Positions 25,193-35,469 of a DNA stretch of 64,000 nt are shown one piece after another. How positions within the stretch are numbered: position 1 is the stretch's first letter; every line of letters begins with the position of its first letter. Location: positions 9,623,299 to 9,687,298 of the forward strand of contig CM037597.1 of assembly GCA_021018995.1 (NCBI GenBank), written 5' to 3'. Position numbers and translations under genes: made by a program. Source of the stretch: Chloranthus sessilifolius (Eukaryota; Streptophyta; Magnoliopsida; Chloranthales; Chloranthaceae). The notes beneath the pieces are model-generated. The model saw only the letters and a list, made by a program, of their open reading frames with translations, was not told the DNA's origin and did not search any database.

Positions 25193-27588
25193 TTATCATG
25201 CATCTCAATTTCTTGTATAAAGAATACAAACTCAACATTTTCAAAGAATTATTGTTCTATTTTATGTTTAACTTATCGTTGGTTGTGGATTTATCCCTAC
25301 CTTGGTTGTAAACCCGTTTATACTTAGTTTCTCATCTATCTAAAGGAGCTCAACATCTCTTAGTTTCATATCTTACAAATGAAACTTACATATTTGCAGC
25401 ATCTTGTAAAACGAGAGCTCTAGTTTTTATAGTTTGCAAGCTTTCTATAAAATAAGTGGGGCATCAGCTGTAACATCACTTATAAAGTACCATTTAACCA
25501 CTAAATCCCATAAAAAAGTTGTCTATCATATATTACAGAGATCTTGAAAGTTGTGAAAGTCGGCTTTTGACAGGATTCAATACCCAAAAGGCACTTAATA
25601 AGCCAAGACGCCTTTTGTGAGTAAGTCTCTTAAATAGTATACCGAGTTTGCTTCCAATCTTCTTCTAAAGGTTTCTACATCCATATAAAAATTACTCATT
25701 TTTCCAAATTTGATTATTACATTCAATAGATATTGAACTCTAAAATCTAAATTGCACTCCTACACACAAACCCACTTCAATTCAACGCAAAGCCATCAAA
25801 ACTTTCCAAAAAAAGGAGAAACAAAAAAAAACGAAGTCAAAAATAAATAATAAATAAATAAATCACAACTTTACTTAAGTCCTGCGAGCCATTGAGACCA
25901 CTTGACTTCATATCTTACTCTAGATAACACTGCAATACACAAACCCATTTCAATTCAAGAAGAACATATCATATAAACTTATCTAAACTTTCCAAAAAAA
26001 AGAACTCAGAGAAAAAAAAATGAAAACTAAAATATATAAATCACAACTTTACTCATGTCTCAGGCTGTTGAACCACTTGGCTTCATATCTATTTCTAAAT
26101 TCTAAACTACCCTCCTATATACAAACACATTCCAATTCACGACCAAAACACCATACAAATTCATCAAACCTTTCCAATAAAAAAAAGAACCCACATCAAA
26201 ACCAGAAACCAAAAATAAATAAATAACACATTTAACTGTAAATGATCCTCATATACACAAACCCATTTCAATTCAAGACCAAAGTACCATACAATTACAT
26301 AAAAAAATTTCCAAAAAAGAAAGAAAAAGAACCCACATCAAAAACAAAAACCGATAACAACTAAACAAATCGCAATTATCTAACTCTAAATTTGTAAAAT
26401 TCCATGGGCCTCAACCTCACAAAACTGGCTTGTATGGTGAGGAGTGCTCAAATTATATATAGCCCAAGACCTCCAAGCCCACAGGCAATGTCGGACTATT
26501 CTAACACGCCCCCGCGCGTATTGGAGGGATTGAGCCAAGCCAAATCACGTGGACAATTGAATTGAGTGACGTGGAGTAGAGAAATACCTACGCCAGCCCA
26601 CAGCCGATGTGGGACAAATCCAACATGGCCCCGCACGTGTTGGCGAGATTGAGCTAAATCACATGGACAAGAAATGAGTGACGTGGGGAGAAAGAACGGC
26701 TTTGATACTATGATAAGAAATCTAACGGGGGCCTAACTCAACCTCACAAAACCGGCTTGTAAGGTGAGGAGTGCCCAGATTATATATAGCCCACGACCTC
26801 CAAGCCCACAGGCAATGTGGGACTATTCTAACAAAACTACCCTCATATACACAAATCCATTTCAACTAAAAACCAAAACAACTAACAAATTCATCATAAC
26901 TTTCCAAAAAAAGAAGAACCCAGATAAAAAAAAACGAAAGTGAAAATAAATAAATAAATCACAGCCTTACATAAGTCTCGCAAGCATATTTAACTCCAAA
27001 TTACCCTCCTATCACAATCCCATTTCAATTCAAAACCAAAATAACATACAAATTCATAAAAAAATACCCAAAAAAAACCCAGTTAAAAAGAAATGGGAAA
27101 TCACAATCATCTAACTCTAAATTACCCTCCTCTACACAAACCCAATTCAATTCTATACCAAAACACCATACAAACTAATCAAACTTTCCAAAAAAACCCA
27201 CCCAGATAAAAAAAAGTCAAAAAGAAAAGAAAGAGAGAAAGAAAGAAAGAAAACTTCACCTAAGTCTGGTGAGCCGTTGAGACCTCTCAGCCTCGTCTCT
27301 GATCGCCTTTCCATGATCAGAAGACGAAACCCGACTTGCCAAAACCTTCGCATTATTCTTCACACCCAATTCGATCAAACTCATCCCTCCACCATCCCCA
27401 TCTCTCAAAACTTTGCCTCCACAAATCAAATTGATTTGATTAGAATCGCAATTCGAACGCTTCGCGATCTCTTCTCTCAACATCCGCAGCGTCCACGACT
27501 GTAAATCAAGATCCAAAACCCCTGACCATGATCCTGCAATCTTGAGTTTCGACGTTTCAGTGACCTTCGATGAGGGTTCAGAATCCAT
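14175..27588 (-). CDS. NUB1: NUB1 homologue, NEDD8 ultimate buster 1 (Ubl + three UBA domains), 11 coding exons
   Basis: Exons on the minus strand: 27588-27260, 21839-21717, 21623-21527, 20613-20578, 20478-20291, 19152-19050, 18040-17859, 17763-17686, 15798-15696, 15608-15515 and 14518-14175. Every junction is GT-AG, phases agree throughout, and the sum is 1677 nt (558 codons plus stop), normal for plant NUB1. Residues about 14-88 form a ubiquitin-like domain (KLKIAGSWSG..LGVKNNAKVLAS). The middle carries WCYFMLRDISWL and GVRLEKARQGIERSHGKD. UBA domains lie at about 296-334 (MGMGY loop), 369-404 (ISIGF) and 431-464 (VSMGF), with a basic KKRKR at 419-423 and an acidic C-terminus (DEEMEEE). Family knowledge: NUB1 binds NEDD8 and related modifiers and hands them and their conjugates to the 26S proteasome, lowering neddylation. 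Exon 4 is only 36 nt. Introns total about 11.7 kb and are filled with transposons, but the coding sequence looks intact. Confidence 0.93.
14770..14945. repeat. Diverged repeat in NUB1 intron 10
   Basis: GAGCGGCACTCAGGTTGATC, CAAATCAGTGAAAAGTCAAAA and GAAGCTTGACCA match the copy at about 13750-13900 in order and orientation. The function is unknown; it is probably a non-autonomous element. Confidence 0.45.
15025..15335. repeat. TATCGG/CCGATA palindrome-rich repeat, copy 2 (NUB1 intron 10)
   Basis: It starts near CAGTATCGGTATTGGGTATC and ends near GGTATTGGCAGAGTTTTGAT. It contains the internal palindrome CAGTATCGGCCGATACTG and many GTATCG/CGATAC units in both orientations. Same family as 4625, 18675 and 40735. 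Confidence 0.6.
15890..16101. mobile_element. Short MITE with perfect terminal inverted repeats (NUB1 intron 9-8 interval)
   Basis: The ends are TTGGTATTAGGTGCA at the left and TGCACCTAATACCAA at the right, an exact 15-bp inverted repeat around 212 bp. Internal blocks resemble the repeats at 13750 and 14775. No target duplication was identified. Confidence 0.6.
16953..17353. mobile_element. Mutator-like foldback MITE, family A, with 9-bp target duplication
   Basis: The 401-bp element is nearly one long hairpin. The left arm reads TTTATTTGCACC, AATCTCTAAGGGCAC, GATGGAGATC and ACACAATGGATCTTGAGACC, and the right arm mirrors each block. TATACAATT occurs directly before (16944-16952) and after (17354-17362), a perfect 9-bp duplication typical of Mutator-like elements. 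It lies in NUB1 intron 8 and encodes nothing. Confidence 0.85.
18675..18960. repeat. TATCGG/CCGATA palindrome-rich repeat, copy 3 (NUB1 intron 6)
   Basis: It starts near GGTGTCAGTATCGGGCATCG and ends at GGTATCGAGCGAGATTTGAT, with TAGTATCGGCCGATACCGGC in the centre. The outer sequences (GTGTCAGTATCGG and TTTGATA) match copy 2, which suggests real element ends. Confidence 0.6.
19285..19703. mobile_element. Foldback MITE related to family A (NUB1 intron 5)
   Basis: The ends are GGGGACTGCTACTAAC at the left and GTTAGTAGCAGGCCCC at the right. The inner arms share GATGGAGATCGTTTTTCGTC and GATCTTGAGATCAT with family A. TAAAATTA occurs directly on both sides (19277-19284 and 19704-19711). The outer ends differ from the Mutator-like copies, so this is a sister family or a composite. 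Confidence 0.7.
20680..21045. repeat. Family C repeat (NUB1 intron 3)
   Basis: The blocks GATAGATCATAGATTGAA, GATATTAAAGTTCATCAATC and TGGTGTAAGATCATTTAAAC, then AAATGTCGGCCAGG near the end, recur at about 23860-24110, 36480-36935 and 49446-50035. It is probably a non-autonomous DNA element; its ends are not resolved. Confidence 0.5.
21051..21529. repeat. Tandem duplication (period 242 bp) that includes the NUB1 exon 3 donor site
   Basis: Copy 1 is 21051-21287 and copy 2 is 21293-21529, nearly identical (for example CCCCTGGTGACGG against CCCCTGGTAACGG). On the transcribed minus strand, copy 2 starts with the last three bases of exon 3 (GAG) and the real donor GTTAGT at 21526. Copy 1 therefore repeats GAG|GTTAGT 242 bases further into the intron, a second potential 5' splice site. 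Confidence 0.9.
22441..22920. mobile_element. hAT-type non-autonomous element in NUB1 intron 1
   Basis: The ends are CAGTGTTACCTGGACAC at the left and GTGCCAAGGTAACACTG at the right, nearly perfect inverted repeats. Flanks are GATACAAG (22433-22440) and TATACAAG (22921-22928), an 8-bp target duplication with one mismatch. Subterminal GTGCCAAGTGTC and AAGTGTCGGCACGG units are repeated inside. There is no coding capacity. Confidence 0.8.
23699..24340. mobile_element. hAT-type element with perfect 8-bp target duplication, NUB1 intron 1
   Basis: The ends are CAATGTTTTTAAAGTCG at the left and CGCCTTTAAGAACACTG at the right, with GCTTGGGG repeated exactly on both sides (23691-23698 and 24341-24348). 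Both arms are GC-rich (GGCGGCGCCCAGGCGG at the left, GCCCGGGAAGCC at the right). The AT-rich middle (about 23860-24110) is a family C repeat, apparently nested. Confidence 0.85.
24341..25739. other. NUB1 intron 1, middle part, nothing recognised
   Basis: Apart from an (AT)n(GA)n microsatellite at about 25134-25190, I see no element ends or conserved coding blocks in this stretch. Confidence 0.5.
25740..27305. repeat. Degenerate tandem array at the NUB1 exon 1 / intron 1 border, about seven units
   Basis: The landmark ACACAAACCCATTTCAATTCAA or a close variant occurs at about 25755, 25929, 26108, 26248, 26837, 27002 and 27122, usually followed by AAACTTTCCAAAAAAAG and an AAATAAATAAATCAC block. 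At 25866-25912, 26044-26090 and 26957-26980 the unit continues into sequence matching the 3' end and donor of NUB1 exon 1 (compare CTTCACCTAAGTCTGGTGAG at 27254 with CTTTACTTAAGTCCTGCGAG at 25868). The array thus looks like serial duplication of the exon 1/intron 1 border. A TRIM at 26393-26833 interrupts it. Confidence 0.7.
26393..26833 (-). mobile_element. TRIM (terminal-repeat retrotransposon in miniature)
   Basis: Two direct repeats, 26393-26506 (114 bp) and 26711-26833 (123 bp), share TGTTAGAATAGTCC at their minus-strand start, the TATA-like ATTATATATAG, and CTCCTCACC-TACAAGCC. Reading the minus strand, the 5' LTR is 26833-26711, and the primer site TAGTATCAAAGCC follows directly (26710-26698), two bases off the initiator tRNA-Met consensus. 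About 190 bp of non-coding interior and a G-rich tract precede the second LTR. Flanks AAATT and AAACT may be a 5-bp duplication with one mismatch. Confidence 0.75.
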
Positions 27589-27984
27589 GAGTAGGAGAGA
27601 GAGAAGGTGGGGTTCCGTAGTTTTGCCTGGAAATCAGATGGGCATCTTTGGCTTTGTTTCTTGTTTTTTTAAAGAAATCTTTAGCTTTGTTTCTTGCTTG
27701 CGAAGACTTCTAGTTTCTAATTGGGGTTTTTTTTGCAAATACACCCTGTGTTATGTTGATATTACAAATAACCCCCCAGTTATAGCCATTTGCTTTAACC
27801 CCTGAGTTAGTATTTTGGTGTTCATAAAATACTCTCTTTAACGGATGCTACTTTAAATGGTTAACTAGCCGTTAAAGAATAGCCTAAATACCATATTTAT
27901 CCTTTTTAAAATTAAATTACTAAATTGCCACCCTTTATACCTGGTAAGAGTAATTTTAAATCCACCCCTCCACTTACAAAAAAG
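27589..27984. promoter_or_regulatory. Upstream region of NUB1 (promoter expected on the minus strand)
   Basis: The start codon at 27588-27586 is followed upstream by about 400 bp before the first MITE. A GA/CT-rich leader (AGGAGAGAGAGAAGG on the plus strand) fits a plant 5' untranslated region. No convincing TATA box was identified. Confidence 0.4.
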
Positions 27985-28615
27985 AATAGTTTTAAATCCA
28001 CCCACCAAATATTTGAGTTTACCCACGCTGAAAAGCATTGACTGCATTGAATCGGACGATGGAGATCGTTTCTCGTCCCAACCTTTCACACGATGGATTT
28101 TGAGATCATGGTGGCACAATTAGATGGTTGACTGCATTGAATCAGACGATGGAGATCATTTATCGTCCCAACCTTTCACATGATGTATCTTGAGATCATG
28201 GTGGCACCATCAGACTGCTGACTGTATTAAATTGGATAATGGAGGTCGTTTATCGCCCCAACCATTCACACGATGGATCTTGAGATCATGGTGGCACCAT
28301 CAGATGGTTGATTGCATTGAATCGGACGATGAATATTATTTATCGTCTCAACTTTTCACACAATGGATCTTGAGATCATGGTGGCACCATCAGATGGTTG
28401 ATTTTTTATTTCATGTGGTACACATCCAAAAAAATGACCTTGAAATTAATTTAAACCATATACGTGATGTTAAGGTTACTTTTCTGAGATGTGTGCCACG
28501 AAATAAAATATTGATCGTCTAATGGTATGCCTAAATGATCTCCATCATCTTATTCAATGCAATCAATGTATTTTAGCGTGGGTGAACTCAAAGATTCGGT
28601 GGATGGAAGCAGACG
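27985..28615. mobile_element. Foldback MITE, family A2, with an internally amplified arm
   Basis: The outer blocks TTTAAATCCACCCACC, TTTGAGTTTACCCACGCTGA at the left are mirrored by TTTTAGCGTGGGTGAACTCA, AAGATTCGGTGGATGG at the right. The left arm contains four tandem 90-bp units, while the right arm has one. The same ends are found at 28849-29255. Confidence 0.7.
28041..28400. repeat. Exact-period 4 x 90 bp tandem array inside a MITE arm
   Basis: Units start at 28041, 28131, 28221 and 28311. Each begins A-TG-ATT-AATC/TGGA and ends with GAGATCATGGTGGCAC and a TCAGAT/CTG block. The period is exactly 90, so open frames through it encode a repeating ILRSWWHHQ peptide, which is not evidence of a protein. 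Confidence 0.92.
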
Positions 28616-28848
28616 CGGTTAGGCAATCCAATTCCTAAAAATGGGTGTTGAATCATATAGGAAATTTGAGGGACGAGTATTTTGAGTGGAACATGTAGAT
28701 TGAAAGTTTTCTTTTCAAGAATAATTGCATCGTTTGCCACAAATCTTCCATTGATTGACCATTTGTCCAAACGTTGACATGCTTTAATGGGGGAATCACC
28801 CATCAGATGAGTCTTGAATCTGATGGGTGAATGAAAGGCCTTTTAGAA
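28616..28848. other. Spacer between two foldback elements
   Basis: Short AT-rich spacer with no recognisable feature. GAAAGGCCTTTTAGAA at its right end includes the target site of the next element. Confidence 0.5.
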
Positions 28849-29255
28849 GAGTACCTTTAAATCCACCCACTGAATCTTTAAGTTCACCCACGCTGAAATA
28901 TGTTGATTGAATTGAATCGAACGATGGAAATCATTTATCCTCCCACTCTTTCACATGATGGATCTTGAGATCATGATCGTACCATCAGATGGTCAGCGTT
29001 TTATTTCATGTGGCACACATCTCAGAAAAGTGACTTTAACATCACGTGCATGCTTAAAATTGATATTAAGGTCACTTTTAGGGGTGTGTACCACATGAAA
29101 TAAAAAATCAGCCGTTTGATGGTACACCCATGATCTAAAGATCGATCTCATGAAAGAATGGGAGGATAAAAAATCTCCATCGTTTAATTCAATGCAGTCG
29201 ATGTGTTTCAGCGTGGGTGAACTCAAAGATTTTGTGGGTGGATTTAAAGGTACTC
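28849..29255. mobile_element. Mutator-like foldback MITE, family A2, with perfect 9-bp target duplication
   Basis: The ends are GAGTACCTTTAAATCCACCC at the left and GGGTGGATTTAAAGGTACTC at the right, a perfect inverted repeat that continues inward with a few mismatches to the centre. CTTTTAGAA is repeated exactly before (28840-28848) and after (29256-29264). It is 407 bp long and encodes nothing. Confidence 0.9.
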
Positions 29256-29984
29256 CTTTTAGAATGTGATCAATTATAATGTCATAACTTGTAAATAAAG
29301 GTGAATGAAGGGCCTTTTAGAATGGTGATAAACTTTAATGGCATGACTTGTAAATATAGATGAATGAAGGGCCTTTTGAATTGTGATATTTTTAAAATAT
29401 TGATTTCATTAAGGGCAAAATAGGCTTTTCGTTCATAAACTCACGGCTAGTTAACGCGAGGGATTATATGAAACAGAAACACAAAAGTAGGGGCTGCAGA
29501 ATAAATACCCATAACTCAGAGGGATTCTTATAATATTAGCATAACACGGGGGGATATATGCAAAAAAACCCTTCTAGTTGTTCCACTTCTAAATTCTAAT
29601 TATCCATGCTTGAGTTAGTGAGGAAACGTAAATATTGAATGTTGATCTATTAACACCACAAAGTGTATTAGTGGAACCTGGGCTGCACAAATGAAGTTAG
29701 AAACACTCCATTGGATCAAAGGGTCTTTATAGATTCGTTGACTTTGGATATATCTTTTATATCCAAGCACAACAGTCACTAGAGAGCTTGAAATTTAATT
29801 CCGATCAATTCGAGAAATATTGTTTGGATATGGAGAAAAGAGTCGAAATATAAAATTCAAAATTTCCACTCATTTTCAAGTGAATAGTTGGAGGGTATCC
29901 TCGGCATTTCAATTTGTCGAGACCTCGGAAAGATAAAAGAGGAGCGGAGAAGAAAAAGATAGGGTACGGCTCTTCTCACACGTT

Positions 29985-30330
29985 TATTAGTAATACCACA
30001 ATTTTTTCAGATGAAAACCATTGACTAATTTGAATTAGGCGTTGGAGTTTGTTTTTTGTTTCAATCTTCCTCATGATAGATCTTAATATCAATGCGCCCC
30101 AACAGACGGTCATATGTTGATTATATATAGAACACATCTCCAAAAGTGACCTAGATCATCGAAAAAGGAGTTGACCATCGCTTTTAGGGACATCCACCAT
30201 TAGAATCAACATCTGACCGTCTGATATGAACGCCATGATCTTAAGATTTATCGTGAGGAAGATTGGGGCAAAAGATGATATCTATCGTCTAATTTAAACT
30301 AGTTCACAATTTAAGCATGTGAAATTCGGG
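29985..30330. mobile_element. Degenerate family A-like foldback element
   Basis: GAAAACCATTGACTAATTTG, a CATGATAGATCTTAATATCA block and ACACATCTCCAAAAGTGACC at the left are mirrored by TAGGGACATCCACC, CATGATCTTAAGATTTATCG and ATCTATCGTCTAATTTAAAC at the right. Ends are not resolved. Confidence 0.5.
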
Positions 30331-30439
30331 TTGACAAGGAAGAATCTTAGGTTGCAAATGAAGATACCCTTTTATATATCCTATTATAGCATCTCACTCC
30401 TTTTCTCTCGGCAATAGGGATACCTATATTTACAACTCA

Positions 30440-33400
30440 AGATTCTTTCTTTAAATTAGACGATAGAGATTCTTTTTCGCCCAATCTTCGACACACTAGA
30501 TCTCTAGATCGTGGGCTTACCATCAGACGATTATATTTTGATCCAAACACACAGGATTTGGTTAATCCTCCATTTTCTCGGATATGTATCGAAACGCAGG
30601 GTTTTGCTACAATTTCCTACATATCTATCCAAACACATGATTTGATTAATCCTGGATTTTCTTGACTAGCAATGTGGTTATTCAAAAAAAAAAAAGGCGG
30701 GAAATAAATGAATCCCATGGTTTCCTATAACTTCGGTATCCATGAGAAAATATAAGAATATTATTTTACTTTCCCACGTTTCCCGTGTTTTTATTCAAAC
30801 CGGCCCTTAGGGAAAAGTTTAAAAAATTTGAGAGATTATAAAAACATCATCATCATAGCTTTATTATTATTATGTATATATATATAACCTTTTAAAGAGG
30901 AAAACAAAAGTACAAAAATGGTACTTGAGGTTGTTTCACACTCTTGTGTTTACAAGGTGTGGGTTGGGTTTTATTAGTTAACCCTCACTACTATAGTTGG
31001 TGCTCCATCACGCTGCTCCGCAACTGTCATATGTGTATACATGCTTGTTCCTCGATTCTCAAGGCTGTCTCGGCCTAATGCCGTATAAACAAATAAGTAC
31101 TCACTAATTCATTCTAAAATTTAGAATATGCTTTCCGTTCTATCGCAAAAAGACAAATTAAGGTGCAAGTTAGTAAAATATCTGGTGCAAGTTAGCAAAG
31201 CCTCCCTTCAAGTAAAAAACTCTCTTCTTTTCGTGTTTTCTCCAATCTCATCAACTCAAGAGTCAAGACTCATCCCATTTCTAGAAAATCAGTTCTACAC
31301 AATTGATCAATCACATATTTTACTATATTTGTATGCTTATTTGAGTGTTGTTAGTCAATAATTTATTACTAACAACTTCTTGATAGTGGATAATTAGATC
31401 ATCAGACAAACGAAGAAGAAAAGAAATAATTATGCCAAAAAGGACTTCGAAAGCACAAGGATCAAAATCGTAGTTGAAACCTCAGTTCTATGAGCGAGTG
31501 AGATTCTTTTTTGCCTAATCTTTGACACACTAGATCTCTAGATCGTGAGCTTACCATCAGACAGCCATATTTTGATCCAAACACACAGGATTTGGTTAAT
31601 CCTCCATTTTCTCAAATATGTATCGAAACATAGGGTTTTCCTGCAATTTCCTGCATATGTATCCAAACACACGATTTGATAACCCTGCGCTTTCTTAGCT
31701 AGCAATGTGGTTATCCAAACTCCAAAAAATAAAGAGAAACAAATGAATTCTATGGTTTCCTATAACTTCGGTATCCATGAGAAAATGTAAGAATATTATT
31801 TTACTTTCCCACGTTTCCCGTGTTTTTATTCAAACAGGCCCTTAGGGAAAAGTTTAAAAATTTTGAGAGATTATAAAAACATCATCATCATAGCTTATTA
31901 TTATTATTATTATATATATATATATAAAACCTTTTAAAGAGGAAAGCAAAGGTACAAAAAATGGTACTCCAGGTTGTTTCACACTCTTGTGTTTACAAGA
32001 TGTGGGTTGGGTTCTATTAGTTAACCCTCACCATTATAGTTGGTGCTCCATCACGCTGCTCCGCAATTGTCACATGTGTATACATGCTTGTTCCTCGGTT
32101 CTCAAGGCTGTCTCGGCCTAATGCCGTATAAAGAAATAGATACTCACTGATTCCTTCTAAAATTTAGAATATGCTTTCCGTTCTATCGCAGAAAGACAAA
32201 TTAAGGTGCAAGTTAGTAAAATATCCGGTGCAAGTTAGCAAAGTCTCCCTTCAAGGAAAAAACTCTCTTCTTTTCGTGTTTCTCCAATCTCATCAACTCA
32301 AGAGTCAAGACCCATCCCATTTCTAGAAAATCAGTTCTACACAATTGATCAGTCACATATTTTACCATATTTGTACCCTCATTTGAGTGTTGTTAGTCAA
32401 TAATTTATTACTAACAACTTCTTGATAGTGGATAATTAGATTATCAGACAAAAGATAAAGAAAAAAAATAATTGTGCCAAAAAGGACTTCGAAAGCACAA
32501 GGATCAGAATCGTAGCTGAAACCTCAATTCTACGAGCGAGCGAAGAAGAATCGTAACCCTTAAGATCTCCTCACGATGAGGTCGAAGTGCAGAAAGAGAC
32601 AATCGAAAGCTTAAGCTAAAGAAAGTACAAAATTGTAGCATTGCGATAGAGAAGATTGAAGAATAGTAAGTTTACGATTGCCTCACGATTTCTGTACGAT
32701 ATCAGTCAAAGCAGTACGAGAGAAGCTGACGAGATTGCGAAAAAATCTGAGGAAGGGTTACGAGCGACCGATGAGTGAATCGTATGAAGAATACACTGCA
32801 CAGAATAAAATCGTATTCACGATTTCATCAACTAAAGCTTTACGATTTCATCCCGAAGGCTTATGTGAGAGTGCAAAATCATGTAAAATCGTAATTCATA
32901 AGAAGAGTTCATACACTCCACGATTCAATTACAACTCAAGATTCTTTCTTTGAAACCCGGGTTTTATGTGTTTAAACTTTTGACTTTTTTAAATTAGACT
33001 ATAGAGATTCTTTTTTGCCCAATTTCCGACATACTAGATTTCTAGATCGTGGGCTTACCATTAGACTATCGGATTTTGATCCAAACACAGGATTTGGTTA
33101 ATCTTGCATTTTCTCGAATATGTATCGAAACACAAGGTTTTTCTATAATTTTCTACATATGTATCAAAACACATGATTTTCCTACAATTTCTTGCATATG
33201 TATCCAAATACAGGATTTGATTAATCATGCGTTTCCTTGGCTAGCAATGCGGTTATCTGAACAATAAAATACAAAGGGAAACAAATGAATCTCATGTTTT
33301 CCTATAAATTTGGTATCCATGAGAAAATGTAGAAATATTATTTTACTTTCCCACGTTTCTCGTATTCTTATCCAAATAGACCCTTAGGGAAAAGCTTAAA

Positions 33401-34490
33401 ATTTTTGAAAGATTAAAAAACAATCATCATCATAGCTTATTATTATTATTAAAAATAATAATAAGACTAAAAATATGTATGCCTATCAACAGTATATATA
33501 ACCTTATAAAGAGAAAAGCAAAAGTACAAAAATGGTACTCTAGGTTGTTTCCCACTCTTGCATTTACAAGGTGTGGGTTGGGTTATGTTTGTTGACCCTC
33601 ACCATTATAGTTGGTGCTCTCTCACGCTGTTCCGCAACTGTCACATGTGCATGTGTGCTTGTTCCTTGGTTCTCAAAGCTATCTCGGCGTAATGCTGTAT
33701 TAAAAAAAAAGGTACTCACTGATTCCTTCTAAAATTTAGTAAAATATCTTGTCCAAGTTAGCAAAGCCTCCCATCAAGTAAAACCATCTCCTCTTTTTGT
33801 GTTTCGCGTTTTCTCCAATCCCGTCAACTCAAGAATCAAGACCCATCCCATTTCTAGAAAGTCAGTTCTACACAACTGATCAGTCACATATTTTACCATA
33901 TTTGTACCCTCATTTGAGTCTTGTTAATTCATAGTTTGTTAGTACCAACTTCTTGATAGTGGATAATTAGATGATCAAACTAAAGAGGAAGAAAAGAAAT
34001 AACTGTGCCAAAAAGGACTTCGAAAGTACAATGATCAGAATCGTTGCTGAAACCTCAGTCCTACAAGCGAACAAAGAAGAATTGTAACCCTTACGATTTC
34101 CTCACGATGCAATTGAAGTATAGAAAGAGACAATCGAAAGCTCAAGCCTAAGAAAGTACAAAATCGTAGCATTGCGATAAAGAAGATTGAAGAATCGTAA
34201 GTTTACGATTGCCTCATGATTTCAGTACGATTTCAGTCAAAGTAGTACGAGAGAAGCTGAAGAGACTGCGAAAGAATATGAGGAAGGATTACGAGCGATC
34301 GAGGAGTGAATCATATGAAGAATACACTACACAGAATAAATTCGTATTAATGATTTCATCAACTAAAGTTATATGATTTCATCCTGAAGGTTTACGTGAG
34401 AGTATAAAACCATGTAACATCATAATTCAAGAGAAGAGTCCATGCACTCCACAATTCAAGGAAGTCATGCGAGATTTGCTGCTGCTGAAA
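30440..34490. repeat. Segment present in three direct copies (about 1.0, 1.45 and 1.45 kb)
   Basis: GATTCTTTTT-GCC-AAT-TTCGACA, CACTAGATCTCTAGATCGTG and GGATTTGGTTAATCCT recur at about 30467, 31505 and 33006. Each is followed in the same order by CTTTCCCACGTTTCCCGTG, a (TTA)n tract, GGTTGTTTCACACTCTTG, TCTCGGCCTAATGCCGTAT and GTGCAAGTTAGTAAAATAT. Copies 2 and 3 continue further, through CGTAAGTTTACGATTGCCTC and a region dense in TACGA and CACGAT. The end of copy 2 (TACAACTCAAGATTCTTTC at about 32930) matches the start of copy 1 at about 30442, as expected for tandem units. No recognisable protein is encoded; it is TE-like. Confidence 0.85.
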
Positions 34491-35469
34491 ATAAGGAAGA
34501 AAGATTTTCACGATTCAAGAAGACAATTTTAAACGAAGAATGATGTGTATTAGGTAGTTTAGTTTTAGAAAAAATTTAAAGTAGGTAGTTTACTTAAAAT
34601 AGGATCCTTAATTCTTGTAACCCATCTCTTATAGATTTATAAATAAGAGAGCATGTGTCTACGAAAAACCATCCAAGGAATTCTTGATCTTAATTGACAA
34701 CTAAGATTGAGTAACCGAAAATCAATATAGTTTAGAGTTGATTTCTGTCTTTTAATTCTAATTTTAATTTCAGTATTTAATTTCTATCTTTTAATTCAGT
34801 CTTTTGTAATTGCTTTTTGATTCAATAGAATAATGAGTAGCTAAATTTTTAAGTTTAGGAATCCGATATTAAAGCTTAAGTACGAATAATTAAGAGTTTC
34901 TTAGTTTTATGAATTCGGAATTATAATTGGTTAATAAATGTGAGTTTTAAAACTTGTCTATGAGTTTTGAAAGGTTTTCATGATTTTTATAATTTCTCTC
35001 TTTGTTGCCATTGTTGCCCTAGGATTGTGATTACTAGGCTTCCATCACCCGACTTATGTTGCCTTTGTTGCCTTAGTTAGTTTCACTAACGTATTCATGC
35101 TAGAAAGGTTTATGATGCCGTTTTGCCTTAGGCCGATCTTTTAGTCTTCTTATGCTTCTGTTGTTGCCTTAAGATAAGGACATGAAATTCAGAGAATGAA
35201 GTTATAATTAAGTAGGATTGTGAAATCTGCGATAGGGAGCCTAAACTTATTAATTAAAATTGATTTATTTCAATCTCAACACTTTAGTTTAAACAAAAAC
35301 CAAATTTTTATTCTTTAAAGGTAAGTAAAAGATTTTTAGGATTACACCTTCCCTGTGGATCGATACTTATACATATGCTACAATTCCATTGTGCAGTTGC
35401 AAAAGGATAAGACAGTATAGAAAAAGTTCTACCAACAACTATTTTGTTTTCGGGTACCTTAAAGTCTAA
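34491..35469 (+). other. Possible LTR-retrotransposon remnant downstream of the triplication
   Basis: Contains a transcript-like ATAAATAAGAGAGCATGTG block near 34640, several TTTAATTCTAATTTTAATTT runs and, near 35350, CCTTCCCTGTGGATCGATAC, a phrase common near LTR ends of plant Ty3/gypsy elements. No protein domains and no matching second LTR in the window. The call is weak. Confidence 0.3.

Noticed and set aside
27542-27805. 87-codon plus-strand frame over the NUB1 start
   Set aside because: It overlaps exon 1 antisense and continues into low-complexity Phe/Cys-rich sequence with no conserved content.
28041-28400. CRISPR-like repeat array
   Set aside because: The units are contiguous 90-bp tandem copies without spacers, in a plant transposon.
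28190-28522. 110-codon frame with a repeated ILRSWWHHQ peptide
   Set aside because: The protein repeat is a by-product of the 90-bp DNA array (90 is divisible by three) inside a MITE.
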